Positions 1 to 5,711 of a DNA stretch of 5,876 nt are shown here, piece after piece. The stretch's first letter is position 1. Every line of letters starts with the position of its first letter. Origin of the DNA: Chitinophagaceae bacterium. GTDB taxonomy: Bacteria; Bacteroidota; Bacteroidia; Chitinophagales; Chitinophagaceae. Location of the stretch: the NCBI GenBank assembly GCA_021738605.1, contig JAIPBY010000152.1:1-5876 (forward strand), read 5' to 3'. The translations under genes and the position numbers were made by a program. The notes beneath the pieces are model-generated. The model was not told the origin of the DNA. It made no database searches and saw nothing but the letters and a program-made list of their open reading frames with translations.

Positions 1-1293
1 TTCTACATGTTCAAAAAGAATGCCCTTTTGTCCGCGTATGTGCTTGCTCCATTGCCTTTGTTGGCCTTTGCCATGTATTTTGTGAACAGCTATATCAACA
101 AGAAAAGCGAAAAAATACAAGCACAATTGAGCACCCTTACCAGTTTGGCACAGCAGTCCTACTCAGGCATCAGGGTTATTAAATCTTATAACCAAGAGAA
201 GTCATCCCTGGGTTTTTTCGACACTGAAAGTGAAGAATATAGGAAAAGTGGAATGGCGCTCTCAACCATGGAAGCTGTTTATTTTCCTGCCATTGGCCTG
301 CTGATCGGACTGAGCACATTGCTGACCATTTACATGGGAAGCCTCTATCAACTGGAGCACCGCATCAGCGCTGGCACGATCGCAGAGTTTGTGGTCTACA
401 TCAACATGCTCACTTTTCCCGTCTCTGCCATTGGCTGGGTTGTATCCAATATTCAAAGGGCGGCTGCTTCCCAAAAGAGACTCAATGAATTCCTTCAAAT
501 CAAATCCAATATCACTGAAGTCAAGGATGCTGAAAAGCTTACACATATTGATCATCTGGAGTTTGATGCGGTAGATTTTACCTTTCCTCATACGGGGATA
601 AGGGCAGTTAAGGACTTTAGCCTCAGCATAAAACGCGGCGAAAAAATTGCATTGATTGGCAAGACCGGTTGTGGCAAATCCACGATAGCCCAGCTGTTGA
701 TCAGGATGTTTGATCCACAGAAAGGTCAAATCAGGATGAATGGGAAAAATATAAAAGGCCTCAATCTTGATTCCCTGAGACAATTGGTCAGTTATGTTCC
801 CCAGGATGTTTTTCTGTTTAGCGATTCCATCCACCACAACATCAATTTCAGTTCTGGAGAGGAGGATATTTCCAAGGCAAAAAATGCTGCCGAAAATGCG
901 GTTATCCAAGATGAGGTTGAGGCATTGCCTAATGGATTTGAAACGATGATAGGGGAGCGAGGTGTTACACTTTCTGGAGGACAGAAGCAACGGATATCCA
1001 TTGCCAGAGCGCTTTCCAAGGAAAACGACTTGCTGATACTCGATGATTGTCTGAGTGCTGTAGATGCCAATACAGAGCACAAGATTGCATCAAACCTTAA
1101 CCATTATTTGATGGATAAAACGGCCATCATCATCACCCATAGGATTTTCCCATCCTTTGTTTTTGATCAAATCATTGTCATGGAGGATGGTATGGTCTTA
1201 GAAAAAGGCAACCATGAGGATTTGGTCAAAGCCAACGGGTATTATGCCCATTTATTGAGAACCAAGCAAATGGACGCTGGTATCTCCCAATGA
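1..1293 (+). CDS. ABC exporter half-transporter (TMD-NBD fusion), 5'-truncated by window edge
   Basis: This is the C-terminal 430 residues of an inner-membrane, MsbA/MDR-type ATP-driven exporter subunit. The frame is open to base 1 (Phe-Tyr precede the Met at base 7), and the family is usually near 580-600 aa, so about 150-170 N-terminal residues with the first helices lie outside the window; the Met at base 7 is probably internal. Numbering from that Met, hydrophobic helices lie near 8-30, 92-114 and 123-148, with the cytoplasmic coupling segment (SGIRVIKSYNQE) near 53-64. The nucleotide-binding domain (about 184-420) is complete: A-loop Phe193, Walker A GKTGCGKST 218-226, Q-loop Gln266, signature LSGGQ 322-326, Walker B ending at Asp346, D-loop SAVD 350-353, H-loop His378. 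The residue after Walker B is Asp347 instead of the catalytic Glu, as in the degenerate half of heterodimeric exporters. Substrate cannot be told. The next gene follows after 115 bp with its own likely promoter. Confidence 0.93.
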   Translation, partial: FYMFKKNALLSAYVLAPLPLLAFAMYFVNSYINKKSEKIQAQLSTLTSLAQQSYSGIRVIKSYNQEKSSLGFFDTESEEYRKSGMALSTMEAVYFPAIGLLIGLSTLLTIYMGSLYQLEHRISAGTIAEFVVYINMLTFPVSAIGWVVSNIQRAAASQKRLNEFLQIKSNITEVKDAEKLTHIDHLEFDAVDFTFPHTGIRAVKDFSLSIKRGEKIALIGKTGCGKSTIAQLLIRMFDPQKGQIRMNGKNIKGLNLDSLRQLVSYVPQDVFLFSDSIHHNINFSSGEEDISKAKNAAENAVIQDEVEALPNGFETMIGERGVTLSGGQKQRISIARALSKENDLLILDDCLSAVDANTEHKIASNLNHYLMDKTAIIITHRIFPSFVFDQIIVMEDGMVLEKGNHEDLVKANGYYAHLLRTKQMDAGISQ

Positions 1294-1340
1294 CAGGCTT
1301 TTTAGCGGTAAAAAACAGTTCCAAAAAAGCAATAGTAAAT

Positions 1341-1370
1341 TTTGACAATTCCAAAACAATGTTATCTTTA
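1341..1370 (+). promoter_or_regulatory. Candidate Bacteroidota-type promoter for the PUR-family gene
   Basis: In the 115-bp gap after the ABC gene, TTTG at 1341-1344 (also readable as TTGACA at 1342-1347) is followed after 18 bases by TATCTTTA at 1363-1370. That matches seven of eight positions of the Bacteroidota -7 element TAnnTTTG, with spacing close to the known -33 TTTG / -7 TAnnTTTG arrangement. It would place the transcript start near 1377 and give a leader of about 30 bases before the GTG at 1409. No operator or riboswitch-like structure is seen in the rest of the gap. This is motif matching only. Confidence 0.5.
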
Positions 1371-1408
1371 TAGGGACCAACCAATTGCTATAACCAAAAT
1401 CTTCATTT

Positions 1409-1939
1409 GTGGCGTACGACAACAACGAAAAAAGAATGGACAGCGTTTACAGCAAACGCATCAGGGCAGGCAAAAGAAGAACTTATTTCTTCGATGTCAG
1501 AACTACCCGCGGTAATGATTATTACCTGACCATTACGGAAAGCAGAAAGCGTTTCAATGATGATGGTTATGACCGTCACAAAATTTTTCTCTACAAAGAA
1601 GACTTCAATAAATTTTTGAAAGCATTGAATGAAGCAGTGGATCATGTTAAAACTGATTTGATGCCTGATTTTGATTTTGATGCATTCAACCATGAATATG
1701 ATGAGGAAGGTGGTGAAGGCCAGGAAGGTGGTTATAGCGGAGGTTATTCCAGACCCTTATCAGCTCCAGTTGTTGCCTTTGAAGCTGCTGAATCCCCTAC
1801 AGACGAAGCTCCTGTATCAGAACCCGAAGCTCCTTCAGCATCTTCTACCCCCCAGGCTTCGGCTGACGAGTTCGACGCTTCAACTCCTTCAACCTCCGAA
1901 GGCGACAACGGCGCTTCTGAAGAAGTTGACAAATGGTAA
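1409..1939 (+). CDS. PUR-family (DUF3276) DNA/RNA-binding protein
   Basis: This is a 176-aa cytoplasmic protein with one PUR repeat, the fold of eukaryotic Pur-alpha and the spirochaete Pur protein, which binds single-stranded DNA/RNA and dimerises. The core, about residues 12-95, carries the conserved signature DSVYSKRIRAGKRRTYFFDV (11-30), then LTITESRKRF, RHKIFLYKEDF and an Asp/Phe-rich end (MPDFDFDAF). The GTG start is chosen because Bacteroidota members, as I recall, begin MAYDN.. as here; the alternative is the in-frame ATG at 1436 (residue 10). No Shine-Dalgarno sequence is visible, as is usual in this phylum. Residues 97-115 are Gly/Glu/Tyr-rich (EGGYSGGYSR). The tail 116-176 is an acidic, Ala/Ser/Pro/Glu-rich disordered stretch ending EEVDKW. 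An in-frame 10-base direct repeat (1804-1813 and 1825-1834) gives EAPV/EAPS in the tail. It is probably transcribed alone, with a promoter at 1341-1370 and a terminator at 1962. The cellular targets are unknown. Confidence 0.9.
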   Translation: MAYDNNEKRMDSVYSKRIRAGKRRTYFFDVRTTRGNDYYLTITESRKRFNDDGYDRHKIFLYKEDFNKFLKALNEAVDHVKTDLMPDFDFDAFNHEYDEEGGEGQEGGYSGGYSRPLSAPVVAFEAAESPTDEAPVSEPEAPSASSTPQASADEFDASTPSTSEGDNGASEEVDKW

Positions 1940-1961
1940 GATGTTAACTCTACATATTTTT

Positions 1962-1991
1962 AAGGGTGGAATTTTCCACCCTTTTGTTTTT
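1962..1991 (+). terminator. Rho-independent terminator of the PUR-family gene
   Basis: A perfect 9-bp stem (AAGGGTGGA at 1962-1970 with TCCACCCTT at 1975-1983, loop ATTT) begins 22 bases after the PUR stop codon and runs into a T-rich tract (TTGTTTTT, 1984-1991). It sits between the PUR gene and the glycosidase start at 2012, so the glycosidase probably needs its own promoter or depends on read-through. Confidence 0.88.
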
Positions 1992-2011
1992 GTATAAAAT
2001 CTCCGTTCAAC

Positions 2012-4024
2012 ATGAAGTTTTCAGTATTGTTTTTTGCAGTTGTATTCATCTTAAGCCAAAGCGTTAAAGCGCAAAACACAAAAACACTTTTTTTTGACGA
2101 TCTGCCTTTGCAGACCTATTCAGAAGGCATCAGACCTGTATCCACCAAGTCCAATTACTGGAAGAATACCATCAAAATCAATGGTGTTCCATTCAGCAGG
2201 GGTTTTGGCGCGCAATCACCTGCGGTGCTTTCATTCATGCTGGATGGCAACGCTAAGAAGTTCTATGCTGAAGTGGGTGTTGATGATTCTTCCAATACTG
2301 CCATACCCCTTACCTTTTATGTGTTGGCCGATCAAAGAATCATGTTTCAAAGCAAACCCATGAATGTTGGGGATCCTGCAGTCAAAATCGATGTAGACCT
2401 GACAGGTGTAAAGCAACTGGGCTTATTGATCACCGATACAGTGGGAGGATTGGGGAACAAAAGAACCAATGGCAATTGGGCCAATGCCAGGTTGATGATC
2501 AATGAAGGGTTTACTCCTGGTTATATACCCAACAATGATCCCCAAATTATCCTTACACCGGCGCCAAAAAATACACCACAAATCAATACTGCCAAGGTAT
2601 TTGGTGCCACTCCTGGAAATCCGGTTCTTTTTAAGGTAGCTACAACTGGGGTTCGACCAATGTCATTCAGTGCTTCAAATCTTCCAGAAGGATTACAAAT
2701 TGCTTCAGAAACTGGCATTATCACTGGATCTGTGAAACAGCGGGGTAATTACGAGGTAATCCTGAAGGCAAAAAACAAGCTTGGTGAGGCCACTAAAAAC
2801 TTGACCATTAAAATAGGGGATACCATCGCGCTCACGCCACCCATTGGCTGGAATGGATGGAATTCCTGGGAAGCTGAGATTGATCAGGAAAAGGTTTTGG
2901 CCTCCGCAAATGCAATGGTATCAAAGGGCCTGGCTGATCATGGTTGGACTTATATCAATGTGGATGATGCTTGGATGGGGGTTAGGTCAGGGCCTGATAC
3001 TGCGCTGCAGCCCAATGAAAAGTTCCCGGACATCAAAGGCATGATCGATCAGATCCATGCAATGGGACTGAAGGCTGGTTTGTATTCTACCCCATACCTC
3101 GCCAGCTATGGGGGATATGTGGGTGCTTCCTCTGATTATCCTACCGGTGGCGAAACCCATGAACTTTTCAAACCCAATCGCCCGCCATACAGCCGAATAG
3201 GCAAGTACAAGTTTGAACCCAATGATGCCCGCCAAATGGCAAAATGGGGAGTGGATTTCCTAAAGTATGACTGGCGGATAGACGTGGCGTCAACAGAACG
3301 AATGTCTACTGCCCTAAAAAACTCCGGAAGGGATATTGTTTTCAGCCTTTCCAATAATGCACCTTTTGAAAAGGTCAATGATTGGGTTCGGTTATCCAAT
3401 ATGTACAGAACAGGTCCAGACATCAAAGACAGTTGGACCAGTTTATTCAATACTGCTTTTATATTAGACAAATGGTCACCGTACACAGGCCCAGGACATT
3501 GGGGTGATGCTGACATGATGATTTTGGGGGATGTTTCCATTGGGCCTGTTTTGCACCCAACCCGACTTACCCCATATGAGCAATACAGCCATGTGAGCAT
3601 CTTCAGCCTTATTGCTTCTCCCATGTTGATTGGTTGTCCGATTGAGCGGTTGGATGCATTTACCCTGAACCTGCTATCCAACGACGAGATCATTGCCATC
3701 AACCAGGATCCCTTGGGCAAAGCAGCCCGACTGGTTTTGGAAAAAGATGGGTTTCAGGTATGGAAACGTGAGCTGGAAAATGGTGATTATGCGGTTGGTA
3801 TCTTCAATATTGCCGGTTATGGCAAAACGCCGCAATCTTATTTTCGTTGGGGCAATGAACAACCAAAAACATTTGCATTGAATTTTAATGAAATTGGCCT
3901 GCTTGGCAATTTCAAGATTAGGGATGTTTGGCGCCAAAAAGACCTGGGAGTTTTCAAGGGTAAAATAACAACTTCCATCCCTCACCATGGCGTGGTGATG
4001 TTTCGCTTAAAAAAGAGTCGATGA
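2012..4024 (+). CDS. Exported GH27 alpha-galactosidase-like enzyme with NPCBM and Ig-like domains
   Basis: This is a 670-aa exported glycoside hydrolase of clan GH-D, expected to release terminal alpha-galactosyl or related residues by a retaining mechanism. Residues 1-20 form a signal peptide (Lys, hydrophobic core, VKA cleavage site before Gln21); there is no lipobox Cys, and no T9SS sorting domain is evident at the C-terminus. Domains: NPCBM carbohydrate-binding module about 23-163 (ends NGNWANARL); putative Ig domain about 175-270 (LPEGLQIASETGIITGSV); GH27 (beta/alpha)8 barrel about 273-570; C-terminal beta domain 574-670. Motifs: GWNGWNSW 279-286, Asp318/Asp319 (NVDDAW), nucleophile Asp420 in FLKYD, acid/base Asp470 with Arg466 in RTGPD, PGHWGDADM 493-502, INQDPLG 563-569. 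Oddities: the Cys expected soon after the nucleophile is absent (KYDWRID), and C542 is the only cysteine in the protein. S447/A450 occupy the pocket positions that are Glu/Leu in human alpha-galactosidase A. No SusC/SusD neighbours are seen. Other GH27 activities (alpha-N-acetylgalactosaminidase, beta-L-arabinopyranosidase) remain possible. Confidence 0.92.
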   Translation: MKFSVLFFAVVFILSQSVKAQNTKTLFFDDLPLQTYSEGIRPVSTKSNYWKNTIKINGVPFSRGFGAQSPAVLSFMLDGNAKKFYAEVGVDDSSNTAIPLTFYVLADQRIMFQSKPMNVGDPAVKIDVDLTGVKQLGLLITDTVGGLGNKRTNGNWANARLMINEGFTPGYIPNNDPQIILTPAPKNTPQINTAKVFGATPGNPVLFKVATTGVRPMSFSASNLPEGLQIASETGIITGSVKQRGNYEVILKAKNKLGEATKNLTIKIGDTIALTPPIGWNGWNSWEAEIDQEKVLASANAMVSKGLADHGWTYINVDDAWMGVRSGPDTALQPNEKFPDIKGMIDQIHAMGLKAGLYSTPYLASYGGYVGASSDYPTGGETHELFKPNRPPYSRIGKYKFEPNDARQMAKWGVDFLKYDWRIDVASTERMSTALKNSGRDIVFSLSNNAPFEKVNDWVRLSNMYRTGPDIKDSWTSLFNTAFILDKWSPYTGPGHWGDADMMILGDVSIGPVLHPTRLTPYEQYSHVSIFSLIASPMLIGCPIERLDAFTLNLLSNDEIIAINQDPLGKAARLVLEKDGFQVWKRELENGDYAVGIFNIAGYGKTPQSYFRWGNEQPKTFALNFNEIGLLGNFKIRDVWRQKDLGVFKGKITTSIPHHGVVMFRLKKSR

Positions 4025-4031
4025 CCCACTC
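4009..4031 (-). terminator. Weak candidate terminator for pgi, inside the end of the GH27 gene
   Basis: On the - strand, GAGT (4031-4028) can pair with ACTC (4018-4015), extendable by an A-U and two G-U pairs that consume part of the following U-tract. A run of six T (4014-4009) follows. It lies just past the pgi stop and overlaps the last codons and stop of the GH27 gene. The stem is short and its loop of 9 bases is long, so this is weak. No comparable T-tract follows the GH27 stop on the + strand. Confidence 0.25.
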
Positions 4032-4062
4032 CCTAAACCCCTAAACCCCTTCCTTCGGCAGG
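4030..4062. repeat. Short GC-rich repeat block: CCCCTAAA units plus imperfect hairpin
   Basis: The block begins with TCCCTAAA (4030-4037) and CCCCTAAA (4038-4045) followed by CCCC. Next comes an imperfect palindrome, CCTTCC (4048-4053), loop TTC, GGCAGG (4057-4062), with one T-C mismatch. From memory, palindromes built on CCTGCCTTCGGCAGG and TCCCCTAAA-type blocks recur between genes in Bacteroidota genomes; this would be a degenerate copy. It encodes the last residues and stop codon of pgi, and it may act as a weak hairpin at the convergent 3' ends. Whether it recurs elsewhere in this genome cannot be seen here. Confidence 0.5.
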
Positions 4063-5709
4063 CAAGCTCAACCCCAAAAAAGCATTCATCAACCCCGTTG
4101 TCGAACTGTCATGCCCTTCAATTGGCTGGGATCCATCAAGCTGTGGCAAGATCTTATTCGCCAATTGCTTGCCCAATTCTACACCCCATTGGTCAAAGCT
4201 GTATATGTTCCAGATGACTCCTTGAACAAAGATCTTGTGTTCGTAGGCTGCAATGAGTTTGCCCAGTTCAAATGGATCGATTTTTTTCACCAGGAATGAG
4301 TTGGTGGGTTTGTTTCCTTCAAAGACCTTGAAAGGAACCAAGGCATTTCTTTCCTTTTCAGAAAGCTTTGAGAGTTCTGCTGAGGCCTCTTCAGCAGTTT
4401 TCCCGTTCATCAAGGCTTCTGTCTGGGCAAAGAAATTCGTCATTAATTTTATATGGTGGTCGCCAATTGGATTGTGGCTGATGGCCGGCGCAATAAAATC
4501 ACAAGGAATCATCAGTGTTCCCTGATGGATGAGTTGATAAAATGCATGCTGACCATTGGTGCCGGGTTCGCCCCAGATCACTGGCCCAGAAGCATAGTCT
4601 AATGCTAGTCCATTTCTATCAACACGCTTTCCGTTGCTCTCCATATTCCCTTGTTGGAAATAGGCTGCAAAACGGTGCAGGTATTGATCGTAAGGCAGAA
4701 TGGCCTCAGACTGCACACCAAAGAAATTGACATACCAAAGACCGATCAAGGCCATTTTTACCGGTATGTTTTCTTCAAATGCATTGTTCTTGAAATGCTT
4801 GTCCATTGCGTGGGCACCCTTCAACATGGATTCAAAATTTTCATAACCGATGGTCAATGCAATGGATAGTCCGATGGCGCTCCAAAGGCTGTACCTTCCT
4901 CCAACCCAGTCCCAAAATTCAAACATATTTTCCTTGGCAATGCCAAATTCAACAACGGCCTTTTCATTGGTGGACAGGGCAACAAAATGTTTGGCAACTT
5001 GAGCGGCATCGCCAGATTGTTGGATGAACCATTCCCTTGCCGTATGGGCATTGGTCATGGTTTCTTGCGTAGTGAAAGTCTTTGAAGCAACCAAGAACAA
5101 GGTTTCGTCAGCCGCTATACCTTTCAGGCATTCTGCAATATGTGTTCCATCAACATTGGATACAAAATGTACCTGCATGCCTTCAACCCAATAGGGTTTC
5201 AGTGCTTCTGTAACCATCACTGGACCCAAATCGCTTCCTCCAATGCCGATATTGACAATTTGTTTGATGGCTTTGCCTGTATATCCTTTCCATTCTCCTC
5301 CATGAATTTTACCACACAAGGATTTCATTTGTGCCAGAACTGCCTTCACTTTTGGCATCACATCTTCACCATCTGTCATCACTGGTTCGCCAGAGAAATT
5401 CCGCAAAGCCGTGTGCAATACTGCCCTGTTTTCCGTACTGTTTATTTTTTCGCCTTCAAACATGGAATGTATTGCATCTTTCAAACCACATTCACCAGCC
5501 AGCTCATTCAGAAAGGAAAGGGTTTCTGCTGTGATGATGTTTTTAGAATAATCAAAAAGCAGGTCTCCGTCTTTTTGTGAGAAGCTGTCGAAACGGTTAG
5601 GGTCTTGGCTGAACAATTCACGCATGTGCACCTGCTTCATTTCAGTTGAGTGTGCTTCAAGTTTTTTCCAGGCCTTGGTTCTTGTAGGATTGATGGTAGG
5701 GAAGGGCAT
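4033..5709 (-). CDS. pgi: Glucose-6-phosphate isomerase
   Basis: This cytoplasmic enzyme interconverts glucose 6-phosphate and fructose 6-phosphate (EC 5.3.1.9) in glycolysis and gluconeogenesis. It is 558 aa, of usual length for the long, E. coli/animal-like type, and full length. Two SIS domains carry the expected motifs: GIGGSDLGP 155-163, phosphate-binding SKTFTTQET 209-217, the family signature DWVGGRYSLWSA 267-278 with Arg272, catalytic base Glu357 in MESNGKR, His388 in GTNGQHAF (ring opening), and Lys514 in QWGVELGKQLA. The start is fixed by the ATG at 5709, which overlaps the upstream threonine aldolase stop as TAATG, so the two are co-transcribed and probably translationally coupled. 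The conserved C-terminal region (GHDSSTTGLMNAF) is followed by about ten extra residues, LPAEGRGLGV, encoded in a GC-rich repeat block; these look like read-through of intergenic sequence and are unlikely to matter for catalysis. It converges with the GH27 gene, 8 bp between stops. Confidence 0.97.
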   Translation of the reverse strand: MPFPTINPTRTKAWKKLEAHSTEMKQVHMRELFSQDPNRFDSFSQKDGDLLFDYSKNIITAETLSFLNELAGECGLKDAIHSMFEGEKINSTENRAVLHTALRNFSGEPVMTDGEDVMPKVKAVLAQMKSLCGKIHGGEWKGYTGKAIKQIVNIGIGGSDLGPVMVTEALKPYWVEGMQVHFVSNVDGTHIAECLKGIAADETLFLVASKTFTTQETMTNAHTAREWFIQQSGDAAQVAKHFVALSTNEKAVVEFGIAKENMFEFWDWVGGRYSLWSAIGLSIALTIGYENFESMLKGAHAMDKHFKNNAFEENIPVKMALIGLWYVNFFGVQSEAILPYDQYLHRFAAYFQQGNMESNGKRVDRNGLALDYASGPVIWGEPGTNGQHAFYQLIHQGTLMIPCDFIAPAISHNPIGDHHIKLMTNFFAQTEALMNGKTAEEASAELSKLSEKERNALVPFKVFEGNKPTNSFLVKKIDPFELGKLIAAYEHKIFVQGVIWNIYSFDQWGVELGKQLANKILPQLDGSQPIEGHDSSTTGLMNAFLGLSLPAEGRGLGV

Positions 5710-5711
5710 TA
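5707..5711 (-). other. TAATG stop/start overlap coupling threonine aldolase and pgi
   Basis: On the - strand the stop TAA of the upstream gene (5711-5709) and the pgi ATG (5709-5707) share one base. No Shine-Dalgarno-like purine run lies immediately upstream (the sequence before it is AAAACAATACAAC), so pgi initiation probably relies at least partly on ribosomes finishing the upstream frame. Confidence 0.8.

Noticed and set aside
262..1080. 272-codon open frame on the - strand opposite the ABC transporter
   Set aside because: It lies wholly antisense to an unmistakable ABC NBD coding region, its translation is Cys/Ile-rich with no recognisable domain, and no start signal supports it; it is a shadow frame.
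1299..1314. Possible terminator after the ABC gene (TTTTTA-GCGG-TAAAAA)
   Set aside because: The stem is A-T only, six pairs, with no GC core and no T-tract after it; not a credible intrinsic terminator.
1671..1997. 108-codon Leu/Pro-rich + strand frame overlapping the PUR tail and terminator
   Set aside because: It arises by reading the Ala/Ser/Pro/Glu tail out of frame, and it runs through the terminator hairpin; no independent support.
1983..2000. Possible promoter for the GH27 gene (TTTG then TATAAAAT at 1993-2000)
   Set aside because: TATAAAAT is only 11 bases before the ATG and the TTTG elements are far too close to it (within the terminator T-tract) for -33/-7 spacing; an A/T-rich leader explains it equally well.
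3136..3720. 194-codon open frame on the - strand opposite the GH27 barrel
   Set aside because: It is antisense to conserved GH27 motifs, with no domain and no promoter or ribosome-binding signal; coding evidence is entirely on the + strand.
2012..4024. Polysaccharide utilisation locus around the GH27 gene
   Set aside because: No SusC/SusD pair, sulfatase, regulator or second glycosidase is in the window; the neighbours are a PUR protein and pgi, so only a stand-alone enzyme can be supported.
4030..4049. Telomere-like CCCTAAA repeats
   Set aside because: Only two units with a variable C count inside bacterial coding sequence; they resemble plant-type telomere units by chance or as part of a small intergenic repeat, and there is no chromosome end here.
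5140..5580. 146-codon open frame on the + strand opposite pgi
   Set aside because: Cys/His/Phe-rich composition typical of an antisense frame; the - strand encodes a full, motif-complete Pgi here.
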